A stretch of DNA of 64,000 nucleotides from Marasmitruncus massiliensis (GCF_900186535.1 NZ_FYDE01000005.1:2021677-2085676); one strand, 5' to 3'. Counted from the stretch's first letter, positions 42,693 through 51,114 are shown. Made by a program: numbers and translations. The notes: generated by a model not told the origin, from the letters alone.

Positions 42693-42698
42693 CTCAAC

Positions 42699-42727
42699 AT
42701 TATATGATAAAGTGAAAGCTTTGGCAA
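42699..42727 (-). promoter_or_regulatory. Antisense promoter facing the peptide gene
   Basis: TTGCCA (42722-42727), exactly 17 nt, TATAAT (42699-42704), on the minus strand. It is the best promoter in the interval and has no protein gene downstream on that strand before the terminator. Confidence 0.7.
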
Positions 42728-42749
42728 GAGTTGCCGGGCTTTTTTATTT
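42723..42749 (+). terminator. Second, weaker terminator-like hairpin
   Basis: GGCAA-GAG-TTGCC (42723-42735) followed by GGGCTTTTTTATTTT on the plus strand. If sense transcription passes the first terminator it would end here, and the message would then include both inverted-repeat ends. Confidence 0.5.
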
Positions 42750-42984
42750 TGCTCTCATAGAACAATACATATGCGCTTTGAGCATATTTCATAACTTATT
42801 TTAGAGCTGACCGATATTTTTCTGCCGTTGCCTAAACTTTAGCGATCGTATCATTCGCGGCATACCAGTGATGCGATTTACATATCTATCATTTAGAGTT
42901 TACCTTTTTATGATAGTGTCCGGGAGCATAATCAGTTATTATGAAGACAGATAAAAAGAATAAAATTTTAAGGAGGTAGCGCCT

Positions 42985-43149
42985 ATGTTTATGTTCCACG
43001 GTAATTCGTGGAAACCGGTTCCGCTTATCCCCTCCTGCCTGCACAGCATCGGTATGTTTTTATTTTTTGCCGGACACTACAGTCTGTCTGTGAAGTATGT
43101 CCCTCTTGCTGCAAAACGCTATATAAACCAGGAGTGCTTATTGTGCTGA
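42985..43149 (+). CDS. Small ORF of 54 codons upstream of phoH (possible leader or small protein)
   Basis: ATG at 42985 with a perfect AAGGAGG site. The product begins MFMFHGNSWKPVPLIPSC, has a hydrophobic patch (IGMFLFFAG) and ends NQECLLC. I do not recognise it. Its last codons overlap a hairpin (about 43131-43174) that resembles a terminator, placed between it and the PhoH gene. It may be a genuine small protein or a regulatory leader peptide. The 360 nt before it hold nothing else I can support. Confidence 0.45.
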   Translation: MFMFHGNSWKPVPLIPSCLHSIGMFLFFAGHYSLSVKYVPLAAKRYINQECLLC

Positions 43150-43174
43150 TCTGCACAGCAGGCACTCTTTCTTT
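43131..43174 (+). terminator. Hairpin between the small ORF and phoH
   Basis: GAGTGC...GCACTC enclosing an inner TTGTGC/GCACAG pairing, followed by TTTCTTTTTT. It has the form of an intrinsic terminator or attenuator and is 25 nt before the PhoH start. Confidence 0.65.
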
Positions 43175-43198
43175 TTTATCACAATATGGAGGTATCCG

Positions 43199-44599
43199 AT
43201 GACGAAAACTTATGTGCTGGACACCAATATTCTAATCCAATCCCCTCTTGCGTTGCTTTCTTTTGAAGATAACAAAGTTGTCCTTCCCATTGCCGTATTG
43301 GAAGAACTGGACAAATTAAAAAATGAAGAAGGGGAACGAGGTGCCAACGCAAGGCAAACCATACGGTATTTGGAACAATTAAGGCAAACCGGTAATCTCT
43401 TTGAAGGCGTAACACTGGAAACAGGCGGATTCCTTAAAATTGAAACAAATTTTGTCCAGATTGAACTTCCCCATGGGTTCGGGCCGGACGTAAACGATAA
43501 CCGTATATTAAAGATATGCAAGGGGCTGGCAGAAAAAGGCGAATCCGTAGTCCTTGTCACAAAGGATATTTTAGTCCGCCTGAAGTCACAGAAGATCGGG
43601 ATTAACGCCGAGGATTTTATGACAGAACAATCCCCGCAGCTGCAGGAGCAGTATGCCGGCAGGCTGGAAGTATACGCGCCGGACAGCGCGATGAATGATT
43701 TTAAGAAAAAGGGGATTCTTCCCGAGCAGGTTTATCCGTATACTGCGGATGCATCCAAAATTCCGGACAGCCTGTCGGATGCCATAAAACGGGAGATCCA
43801 TCCGGTCTGCAACCAGTTTTTTATTATCCATTCCGAAACCAATGAAAAGAAAACCCTGCTGGGCCGCTTTAATGGAAAACTGATTGTCCCTTTAAAGAGC
43901 CTGAAAGAAGAGCCTTTCGGAGTGCAGCCCAGGAATGTGGGCCAAAAGTTTTTACAGGAAGCCCTGTCGATGGACGCCGATACGGCTCCTTTGGTCATCG
44001 TAAAAGGGGCCGCCGGTACTGCTAAAACCTTCTATTCGCTTGCTGTAGGGCTGGAAAAGATATTTGAGGCGGAAAAGAAAAGCTATCGGAAAATTCTGAT
44101 TACAAGGCCCAACATACAGTTCGATGACGACATCGGTTTTCTCCCCGGTACGGAACAGGAAAAGATTGCGCCGTACTTGAGGCCTATTATTGATAATCTC
44201 GAAATCCTGGTAGATCGAAATGAAAACGAACGATATCAAAATGAGAAGGAACTGCGCGGCAAAATTGATGAACTGTTTAACAGGGGAATCATTACAGCAG
44301 AAGCGATGAATTTCATCAGGGGGCGTTCCATCACCTATACCTATCTTATTATCGATGAAGCCCAAAATCTGACACCCAAGCAGGTAAAAGGCATTGTAAC
44401 AAGAGTAGGAAAAGGCACCAAGGTGATCCTTCTGGGGGATCCGGAACAGATCGATCATCCACTTTTAGATGAACGCACAAATGGGCTTAGCTACGCTTCC
44501 GAAAAGATGAAAGGAAGCCCGTTATGCTATCAGATTACCATGCTGACAGAGGAGTGCGAAAGGTCTGCCCTTGCTCTGGATGCGGCCCAAAGAATGTAA
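43199..44599 (+). CDS. PIN domain-PhoH family ATPase (YlaK-like)
   Basis: A 466-residue fusion of an N-terminal PIN nuclease-like domain (KTYVLDTNILIQSP; acidic residues at LEELDKL and VTKDILVR) and a C-terminal PhoH ATPase domain with Walker A VKGAAGTAKTFYSLAV near residue 268 and Walker B YLIIDEAQNLTPKQ near 383. Such PhoH2-type proteins are RNA helicase/ribonucleases; the cellular target here is unknown. The ATG follows ATGGAGGTATCCG. It stands alone on the plus strand. Confidence 0.9.
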   Translation: MTKTYVLDTNILIQSPLALLSFEDNKVVLPIAVLEELDKLKNEEGERGANARQTIRYLEQLRQTGNLFEGVTLETGGFLKIETNFVQIELPHGFGPDVNDNRILKICKGLAEKGESVVLVTKDILVRLKSQKIGINAEDFMTEQSPQLQEQYAGRLEVYAPDSAMNDFKKKGILPEQVYPYTADASKIPDSLSDAIKREIHPVCNQFFIIHSETNEKKTLLGRFNGKLIVPLKSLKEEPFGVQPRNVGQKFLQEALSMDADTAPLVIVKGAAGTAKTFYSLAVGLEKIFEAEKKSYRKILITRPNIQFDDDIGFLPGTEQEKIAPYLRPIIDNLEILVDRNENERYQNEKELRGKIDELFNRGIITAEAMNFIRGRSITYTYLIIDEAQNLTPKQVKGIVTRVGKGTKVILLGDPEQIDHPLLDERTNGLSYASEKMKGSPLCYQITMLTEECERSALALDAAQRM

Positions 44600-44628
44600 A
44601 TATTCCGGCAGACCGTGTACGAAGCACC

Positions 44629-44661
44629 AAAAGGAAGGAATCTTTTCGACTCCTTCCTTTT
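44629..44661. terminator. Convergent hairpin between phoH and dctM
   Basis: An 11-bp stem, AAAAGGAAGGA (44629-44639) with TCCTTCCTTTT (44651-44661). It ends in TTTT on each strand and lies between converging genes. Confidence 0.75.
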
Positions 44662-44682
44662 AGATGCGGCAACAATAAAGGC

Positions 44683-45975
44683 TCAGCCACCTTTTAATAC
44701 ATTAGGCAGCCATTCTGTCATTGGCGCAAAATAAGTTGTCAGCAGAAGCGTTACAAGACCAACAACCATAAATCCACCGCAGGATTTTAAGGTTTTCTCC
44801 AGCTTGGTCTCCGCAATACTATTACCGAGCATCGCGCATAAACCGACAGGTGGAGTGATCAGGCCTATGCACAGGTTAGTACACATCATTACGCCGAATT
44901 GTAGCACGCTCATGCCGCATGCCTGCGCAATAGGCAAAAGAATCGGTGTGAAGATGACAACCGCGACATTGGCCTCCATAAACATTCCTACAATGATCAA
45001 AAACACATTCAGAATCAGCAGCAAGACAGTGGGGTTGCTTGTTACAGAAAGGATTGCTTCGGATATGGCCGCGGGAACTTTCGCAACCGCAAGCGCCCAG
45101 CTGGATATTTTTGAACAGCCTACCAGAAACAGCATGATTGCTGAAGTAATACAGCTGTCTACCAGAACCTGTTCCAAATTCTTAAAATTAATGTTTCGAT
45201 AAGCAACAGCACCGATCAGCAGCGCATACACTACTGAAACTGCTGCCGCCTCGGTCGGCGTAAAGATGCCGCCGAAGATACCGCCCAGGATAATAATGGG
45301 CATTAACAAAGCCCAAATACTGTTCTTTGTTTCACGGGCAACAACATGTACATCCAATTTATCTCCTACTGGCAGGTTCAGCTTCCGGGCTTTAAAATAA
45401 GTATAGATTACAAAGCCGCCCGCCATCATCAGGCCCGGGAAAACTGCTCCCATAAACAGATCTTTGACTGAATACTGCACCGCGTTTCCATAGACAATCA
45501 GAATAATGCTTGGAGGAATCAGCGGGCCGAGGATAGAGGAACAAGATGCAATCGCTGCCGCAAAATCTGCCGGATAGCCTTCTTTTTTCATGGCGGGGAT
45601 CGTAATTCCCCCGATGGCAGTTACAGTAGCTGTGCCTGATCCGGAGATCGCCGCAAAGATTGCGGAACTGATAACTGTGATAATTCCCAGACTTCCGCGC
45701 AGCCAGCCGGCGACCGCGGAGGCGAATCTCATAATGCGGTCATTAATTCCGCCCGCGGTCATCAAATTTCCGGCCAATACGAAAAAGGGAATTGCCAGCA
45801 TGGGAAAAGAGTCCAACCCGGCAAAAATTTTCTGCGGCAGAATGATCAGCTGATAATTGCCCATCAGGATTGACCCGATAGAAGCAATCCCGATCGCAAA
45901 GGCTACCGGAACCCCTAACATAACCAATACAATCAAGACAACAAGCAAAAGAATTCCTATTCCCATTTTGTTCAC
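44683..45975 (-). CDS. TRAP transporter large permease subunit DctM
   Basis: A 430-residue integral membrane protein with roughly 12 hydrophobic helices, the substrate-translocating subunit of a tripartite ATP-independent periplasmic transporter driven by an ion gradient. Family features are IPFFVLAGNLMTAGGI, GSGTATVTAIGGI, SSILGPLIPPSIILIVYG and GLITPPVGLCAML. It is 1 nt after the small permease gene. Substrate unknown, probably a sugar acid or other carboxylate given the aldolase and kinase nearby. Confidence 0.93.
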   Translation of the reverse strand: MNKMGIGILLLVVLIVLVMLGVPVAFAIGIASIGSILMGNYQLIILPQKIFAGLDSFPMLAIPFFVLAGNLMTAGGINDRIMRFASAVAGWLRGSLGIITVISSAIFAAISGSGTATVTAIGGITIPAMKKEGYPADFAAAIASCSSILGPLIPPSIILIVYGNAVQYSVKDLFMGAVFPGLMMAGGFVIYTYFKARKLNLPVGDKLDVHVVARETKNSIWALLMPIIILGGIFGGIFTPTEAAAVSVVYALLIGAVAYRNINFKNLEQVLVDSCITSAIMLFLVGCSKISSWALAVAKVPAAISEAILSVTSNPTVLLLILNVFLIIVGMFMEANVAVVIFTPILLPIAQACGMSVLQFGVMMCTNLCIGLITPPVGLCAMLGNSIAETKLEKTLKSCGGFMVVGLVTLLLTTYFAPMTEWLPNVLKGG

Positions 45976-45976
45976 C

Positions 45977-46465
45977 TTACACCTTGCCGGTGGATCCTTT
46001 CTTCAGAATAAAGTCATTCACCAGGATCTCAATGATAAATATAATCATAAAGAGCGAACCAACAGGAATACTGGTATACATAAACCCTTTTGAGATATGC
46101 ATTCCCGATGAAAGTTGTCCCATTGTTTGATTTGCTATGGCAAATCCGTAATAAGTCAAAAGAAGCAGCATTGCAATCATAATCAGATATGTAACGAGTT
46201 CAACCACATACCGTAATTTAGGAGACATCCGGTCTACCAAAAAGTCAATACGAATATGTTTATAACGTCGAACCGCACAGGCAGAACCAAGCATAACAAC
46301 CCAGATAAATGCATATCTTGCGAATTCTTCAGCCCAAACATTCGAGCCTTGAAATACATACCGCAAGATAACCTGATAAAAAATAACAGCTGTCATAAGA
46401 AGCAACAGCACTGAAATGATAAGACGAAGGATATAATCAATTCCGTTGAAGACCTTTTTCGTCAT
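45977..46465 (-). CDS. TRAP transporter small permease subunit DctQ
   Basis: A 162-residue protein with four membrane helices (LIISVLLLLMTAVIFYQVIL; FIWVVMLGSACAV; LVTYLIMIAMLLLLTYYG; VGSLFMIIFIIEILV) and the typical WAEEFARYAFIW block. The start MTKKVFNGIDYILRL at 46465 follows GAGGTGC; the longer frame to 46513 is not supported by family length. Confidence 0.9.
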   Translation of the reverse strand: MTKKVFNGIDYILRLIISVLLLLMTAVIFYQVILRYVFQGSNVWAEEFARYAFIWVVMLGSACAVRRYKHIRIDFLVDRMSPKLRYVVELVTYLIMIAMLLLLTYYGFAIANQTMGQLSSGMHISKGFMYTSIPVGSLFMIIFIIEILVNDFILKKGSTGKV

Positions 46466-46546
46466 CTGAATCCGCACCTCTTCCTCACATGGGGATAATT
46501 GTCTGGCGCCCACTCAAGATGGGCGCCAAACCTCATCAGTTTCTGT

Positions 46547-47602
46547 TTACTGTACAGCCTTGATCTTTTCGACCCATTCTACCAGATTCGGGAAGTTGTC
46601 GGCAACTACATTTTGGGTAGCTTCTTTAAATGGCTCAAGATCCGGTTCAATGATTTCTGCGCCGGCATCCTTCCATTTTTGGAATGCATCGGCTTCCCCG
46701 TCAGTATTGATCTGGCTGACATAAGCAGCAGCCACTTCTCCGGCTTCGATAATTGCAGCCTGCACATCTTCGGGGAGATTCGCGAAATAATCCTGGTTCA
46801 TCATGAAAACGTCCGCGCTCCAGCGATGGTTCGTTTTAATTAAGTATTTGCAAGCATCCGCCAATCCAAAGTTATAAGAAAGGATTGGTGGATTTTCCTG
46901 TGCGTCCACAGTTCCCTGCTGAATACCGGTCAAAACTTCGTTCATGGCCATTGGTGTTGGAGTTGCGCCCAGCGCCTGCCAGGTTTTCACACTCATATCA
47001 TCATTCGGAACACGAATTTTCAATCCCTTAAGTTCATCCATGTTGGAAAAGCGCTTAGCGCTGGTCGTAACACGTACGCCACGATAGGATGCCCCAAACA
47101 GTTTCATACCCGCCTGGTTCCCGGCCTCAGTTAAAAGCGCTTCGCCAACTTCCCCATTCCACACTTTATCAAAATGATCGCGGTCACGCCACATAAACGG
47201 TACCAGGTCCAGCAGGGACAGCTCTGTATAGGAAGGAATCGTGCCAAATCCTTCAATTACAATTTCATCCGTACCGAGCTGCAGACCTTCGATAATTTCA
47301 TTGACATCGCCTAACTGTGCGGCACCATAGATATCAACCCGGACTTTGCCCCCGGTTTTTTCTTCGACAATTTCTTTAAATTTTTCAGCTTCCTTTTGCT
47401 TTGGATCCGTATCGGCATTAATGTGTGCCAACCGCATGACAATCACATCACCGTTGGTTTCACCCGATGCCTCAACGGAAGCCGCTTCGGAAGCAGATGC
47501 TTGGCTTGGGGCCGCGGAACCAGACGAACTCGTTCCTCCACATCCTGAAAGTATTCCGGCAGCCAGAGTGCCTGCAAGTACCAGAGAAATGATTTTTTTC
47601 AT
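46547..47602 (-). CDS. TRAP transporter substrate-binding lipoprotein DctP
   Basis: A 351-residue DctP-type (family 7) solute receptor. The lipobox is ILSGC, followed by a Ser/Ala-rich linker. The fold signature is visible as AHINADTDPKQKEAEKFKEIVEEKTGGKV and LKGLKIRVPNDDMSV with the conserved Arg; NEVLTGIQQGTVDAQENP follows. The start at 47602 follows AGAAGGAAGG. The promoter carries a copy of the GntR operator. Confidence 0.93.
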   Translation of the reverse strand: MKKIISLVLAGTLAAGILSGCGGTSSSGSAAPSQASASEAASVEASGETNGDVIVMRLAHINADTDPKQKEAEKFKEIVEEKTGGKVRVDIYGAAQLGDVNEIIEGLQLGTDEIVIEGFGTIPSYTELSLLDLVPFMWRDRDHFDKVWNGEVGEALLTEAGNQAGMKLFGASYRGVRVTTSAKRFSNMDELKGLKIRVPNDDMSVKTWQALGATPTPMAMNEVLTGIQQGTVDAQENPPILSYNFGLADACKYLIKTNHRWSADVFMMNQDYFANLPEDVQAAIIEAGEVAAAYVSQINTDGEADAFQKWKDAGAEIIEPDLEPFKEATQNVVADNFPNLVEWVEKIKAVQ

Positions 47603-47643
47603 GAATAAATCCTTCCTTCTTTTGATTTGCTGTTTTTTGTTCA

Positions 47644-47677
47644 ATAATATTAACCTTAAAATATTTAGGTAAATTTT
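47644..47677 (-). promoter_or_regulatory. dctP promoter with GntR operator
   Basis: Candidate -35 TTTACC (47668-47673) and -10 TATTAT (47644-47649), 18 nt apart, on the minus strand. The 20-bp element AAAATATTTAGGTAAATTTT (47658-47677) covers the -35 and is identical, inverted, to the copy before the GntR gene. Confidence 0.65.
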
Positions 47678-47720
47678 TTTTAAAGCATCCCTTCTTTCCC
47701 GTCAGATGCTTACCGGTCTT

Positions 47721-48521
47721 TCAAGTTTCGTATTTTTCCGTCATCCGCCTGAGCTGGGCAATTTTTGCGCGGGCCAAATCATCCGTTGCATAATCTTCAC
47801 AAGCACGATACAGATGACGAATCACGGCGTTAATAAACCGCTGAACATCCAGCGCCTCAATCGCTGAAACAATGGCGCTGTGTTCCATCAGATTGCTCTC
47901 CAGCGTGCTTAGTTTTAAAGGGGAATGGCTGTTGCCTAAATAAGCCAGATAGGTAATCCGGTTTGTATCTAATCCTTTATACAGCGTAAAAAGTTTTTTA
48001 TTGCCACAAAGCCGCATGTAGCTACAATGAAATTTGGTTTCGTTGCTCACCCAGGTTTCATAATCCAAATGTTCTTTATCTTCTATGGATGCACGCATCT
48101 TCTCCAGAATTTCCTGCATTTCAGACACGATACTCGTATTTTGGCGGGCAGCTTCAATGATTTCTTCTGCAAAAAATATTTCTGACATCAAGCGGATTTG
48201 TATGCTTTCGATTAATTCACTGTTCGTAAACATTCGAACTACCATACTCCGACGGGGCAAAGCCTCTATATATCCTTCTGCAATCAAACGGTTGAGCGCA
48301 TCTTTTACTGGAGTATGGCTAACGCCGAATTCCTCGGAAAGTTCACGCACCACTAGTTTCTGCCCTGCAGGATATTTTCCAAGATAGATATTGGTACGGA
48401 TTTTGCTTGCCACCAAATCAACAAGCGAAGTGCTAACAAAATGGCTCAAATCCGCATGCTCATGCTCCTTTGCTTCAAGCACATTCTCCGATTTTATCTC
48501 AGGAATCTTTTCAGCCGCCAT
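47721..48521 (-). CDS. GntR-family regulator with FCD domain
   Basis: A 266-residue FadR-subfamily regulator. The winged helix (residues about 40-105) includes LVVRELSEEFGVSHTPVKDALNRL; the helical FCD effector domain (about 115-255) has the metal-ligand pattern of Asp/His residues. It lies between dctPQM (same strand) and the aldolase-kinase genes (opposite strand). A 20-bp operator at all three promoters makes it the likely local repressor. The ligand is unknown. Confidence 0.9.
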   Translation of the reverse strand: MAAEKIPEIKSENVLEAKEHEHADLSHFVSTSLVDLVASKIRTNIYLGKYPAGQKLVVRELSEEFGVSHTPVKDALNRLIAEGYIEALPRRSMVVRMFTNSELIESIQIRLMSEIFFAEEIIEAARQNTSIVSEMQEILEKMRASIEDKEHLDYETWVSNETKFHCSYMRLCGNKKLFTLYKGLDTNRITYLAYLGNSHSPLKLSTLESNLMEHSAIVSAIEALDVQRFINAVIRHLYRACEDYATDDLARAKIAQLRRMTEKYET

Positions 48522-48532
48522 ATTTTCACCTC

Positions 48533-48552
48533 AAAATTTACCTAAATATTTT
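48533..48552. promoter_or_regulatory. GntR operator copy at its own promoter
   Basis: AAAATTTACCTAAATATTTT, 11 nt upstream of the GntR start; exact inverted copy of the dctP element. The core ATTTA-CC-TAAAT is symmetrical. Confidence 0.7.
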
Positions 48553-48703
48553 TCAACAAGCCAATACTATCATACTTTCAAGAACAAAAACAAGGACCTT
48601 TTTTCACAATTAATTGCCTATGGAGATGTCTATTATTTACAAAATTCATATGATTTGGCAGTTATGTAGAGAATTCTAACATCTCGTTTATGCAATATTG
48701 ATC

Positions 48704-48758
48704 TTGCTATCTTAGGAAGAATCAGGTATGATATTCTTAAAATTTACCTAAAAATTTA
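48704..48758 (+). promoter_or_regulatory. Aldolase-kinase promoter with GntR operator
   Basis: TTGCTA (48704-48709), 17 nt, TATGAT (48727-48732). The operator copy AAAATTTACCTAAAAATTTA (48739-48758, 18 of 20 bases identical to the other copies) sits at the transcription start, the position of a repressor site. Confidence 0.7.
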
Positions 48759-48784
48759 ATTTTCAACAGAATGAGAGGATCAAC

Positions 48785-49420
48785 ATGGAATTAAAAAACG
48801 AGATCCGGAGCTTTTTAGATCTCTGCCATTTACTCCATGAAAAGGATTTGGTAAGCGGGCCGGGAGGAAATGTCAGCTTTCGGTGTGGCAGTCAGGTCAT
48901 GATCACACCCTCCGGGCGCAGACTGGAATCATTGAAAGAAGAGGATGTTGTATTCTTTTCTTCCGACGGCAGCTTTACTTCACAGAACGGCGGCAAGCCT
49001 TCAAAGGAATGGCGAATGCATCTTTCCTGTTACAGCCGGAACGATATCGGAGCAATTATCCATGTTCACAGTGTTTATGCCATGGCTATTTCCTGCTTAA
49101 AAAATTTAGACCATCTCTGCGCGATCCCCGTATATACGCCGGGTTATGGCACCCGCGTGGGCAAGCTGCCGGTTATTCCTTACGAACTTCCAGGATCTGT
49201 CGAGCTGGCGAAAAAGGTTGCTGCCGTTATAGATAGGCGCAACTCTGTAATGATGGCTAACCACGGTATCCTCACGGTTGGCAAAACACCCGAAGATGCC
49301 CTCAATCTCGTCGAAGAAATCGAGGAAGCCGCAAAAATGTACTTTGCGCTGGCTGATCAGGGGCGGTCGCTCACAGAAGAGCAGCAGGCACAACTACTTC
49401 CGATGGGTCTGCGCCAATAA
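48785..49420 (+). CDS. Class II aldolase/adducin family sugar-phosphate aldolase
   Basis: A 211-residue zinc aldolase of the L-fuculose-/L-ribulose-5-phosphate type. Visible are SGPGGNVSFRCG, ITPSGRRLESL, the catalytic Glu in PSKEWRMHLSCY, zinc ligands IIHVHSVYAMA, and MMANHGILTVG with the third His. Substrate specificity cannot be told from sequence. It is the first gene after the operator-bearing promoter, with a kinase gene 180 nt downstream. Confidence 0.88.
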   Translation: MELKNEIRSFLDLCHLLHEKDLVSGPGGNVSFRCGSQVMITPSGRRLESLKEEDVVFFSSDGSFTSQNGGKPSKEWRMHLSCYSRNDIGAIIHVHSVYAMAISCLKNLDHLCAIPVYTPGYGTRVGKLPVIPYELPGSVELAKKVAAVIDRRNSVMMANHGILTVGKTPEDALNLVEEIEEAAKMYFALADQGRSLTEEQQAQLLPMGLRQ

Positions 49421-49479
49421 TAATTCAATCTATCTGTAAGGATACATAAATTCGCGCTTTTTGTTAAGATGGCCGGTAT

Positions 49480-49499
49480 AGGGCGAAAGCGCTCTTTTT
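49480..49499 (+). terminator. Small hairpin between aldolase and kinase genes
   Basis: AGGGCG-AAAG-CGCTCT (one G.T pair) followed by TTTTT. It could reduce expression of the kinase relative to the aldolase. Confidence 0.6.
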
Positions 49500-49599
49500 G
49501 CAGATCTTTTTCAAACTATCTTCTGCATACTTTGTACCCTGACTGCCCCTCGCGGAAATTAATTACAGTCCTTATAATTTTAGGAGGAGTTTTAGCATA

Positions 49600-51114
49600 A
49601 TGATTTTTGACGAAAATACACTTCTGCTGGGTATTGATATTGGTACCACGGGTGCGAAATGTGCAATCTATAACCTGCTGGGAGAACTTGTCGCCCATGC
49701 GTATCAGGAATATCCAATGATTTGCCCGCAGGACGGCTGGGCCGAACAGGACCCAAACCGCTGGTGGAACGCCGTAAAGGTAAATCTGAACGACTGCTTT
49801 TTCCGACAGAAAGTCGACAGCGGTCGAATTGCGGCCATTAGCGTCAGCTGTACCAATGCGCTGACACTAGTAGATCATCATGGAAATCCTGTTTACAACG
49901 CGATCGGTCATCATGACCAACGTGCGGACGCCCAAGTTGCCTGGCTGCGGGAGCATGTCGGTGAAGAAACCATTTTTCAGATCACGGCTAATCAGCTTGC
50001 AAAAGGAACTTTTTCTTTACCGACTCTTCGCTGGTTTTGTGATAACCGTCCCGAACTGATGGCGGAAGCCTATAAGTTTCTGATGCCCAGCGGATTTATT
50101 ATTCAAAAGCTTACGGGAAAGTTTTCAATGAACCGCCCCCGCATGGGTCTTACGCTCTTGTCTGAAATCCGCACAGGAAAGTGGTCGGAGACCATTGTTG
50201 AACGAGCCGAGATCCCGGAGAGGCTGCTGCCCGAGGCCTATGGGTCTTGTGATATTGTAGGGGGTGTCACACGACAGGCTGCTGAATTGACGGGTTTGCG
50301 TGAAGGTACGCCTGTGGCGGCAGGCTGTCTGGATACTGCGGTAGCAACAACAGGCTCCGGCGCTATCAACGCCGGAGATGCCGCGCTTACCGTGGGCAGC
50401 AGCGGAAGGGTTTGCTGCATCAATGACCATCCGGTATTTGATAAACGGCTGCTTAATTGCAGCAGCCCGTTTGACGGGCTTTACATGACCATCCAATCGA
50501 CCGACAATGCTGGCATATCGCTTCGTTGGTTCCGGGATGTATTCGGTTCAGCGGTCGCCGCGGACGCACAAAAATCCGGGAAATCCATTTATCAGTATAT
50601 GGACGAACTGGTACAGAAGTCTCCGGCAGGAGCCGGGGGACTGCTTTATCTTCCTTACCTTTCCGGCGAAAAAGCCCCGATTTGGGATTCCAAGGCACGT
50701 GGCGTCTTTTTTAACATCGGGCTCGGCTCCACATATAGGGACTTTTTACGCGCAGTCATGGAAGGCGTTGCCTTCTCATTGCGGGACTGTATCGGCATTA
50801 TGCCGGAAATGTCTAAAAATTCGGAGGCGATCCCCATAGGCGGAGGTATCGCAAACAGTACAGTCTGGTGCCAGATATTTGCAGATGTATTGGGACGCCC
50901 GATCATTCAGTTAAGGTCCAATGAAACCGAAACACTTGGCGACGCGATTATTGCAGCGCAAAGTGTAGAAATTGAAGCTGTTCCTCGTGATTTCGGTAAA
51001 AAACTGGCAAATCAGGGCACTTTATTAACACCTGATTCAGAACATATAAGCTATTATGAAGAACAGTTTATAAAATATAAAGCCTTATACGCAAATGTGA
51101 AAGGACTTTACTAG
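49600..51114 (+). CDS. FGGY-family carbohydrate kinase (xylulokinase-like)
   Basis: A 504-residue ATP-dependent sugar kinase. The N-terminal phosphate-binding loop is GIDIGTTGAKCAIYNLLG; DGWAEQDPNRWW and VSCTNALTLVD follow; the C-terminal FGGY signature region is FLRAVMEGVAFSLRDCIGIM with IGGGIANSTVWCQIFADVLG. The exact sugar is not determinable; a pentulose or deoxy-hexulose would pair logically with the class II aldolase. Ribosome-binding site AGGAGGAG lies about 12 nt from the ATG. Confidence 0.88.
   Translation: MIFDENTLLLGIDIGTTGAKCAIYNLLGELVAHAYQEYPMICPQDGWAEQDPNRWWNAVKVNLNDCFFRQKVDSGRIAAISVSCTNALTLVDHHGNPVYNAIGHHDQRADAQVAWLREHVGEETIFQITANQLAKGTFSLPTLRWFCDNRPELMAEAYKFLMPSGFIIQKLTGKFSMNRPRMGLTLLSEIRTGKWSETIVERAEIPERLLPEAYGSCDIVGGVTRQAAELTGLREGTPVAAGCLDTAVATTGSGAINAGDAALTVGSSGRVCCINDHPVFDKRLLNCSSPFDGLYMTIQSTDNAGISLRWFRDVFGSAVAADAQKSGKSIYQYMDELVQKSPAGAGGLLYLPYLSGEKAPIWDSKARGVFFNIGLGSTYRDFLRAVMEGVAFSLRDCIGIMPEMSKNSEAIPIGGGIANSTVWCQIFADVLGRPIIQLRSNETETLGDAIIAAQSVEIEAVPRDFGKKLANQGTLLTPDSEHISYYEEQFIKYKALYANVKGLY

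Larger units (their letters stand above)
42501..42693. repeat. Inverted repeats bounding the toxin-like locus
   Basis: Two blocks at the left end, GCAGGGATACC (42501-42511) and GCGGTTAGTC (42519-42528), recur in inverted orientation at the right end as GACTAGCCGC (42667-42676) and GGTATCCCTGC (42683-42693). An RNA crossing the whole locus could pair its two ends; the sense and antisense RNAs would also begin with nearly the same sequence. Confidence 0.8.
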
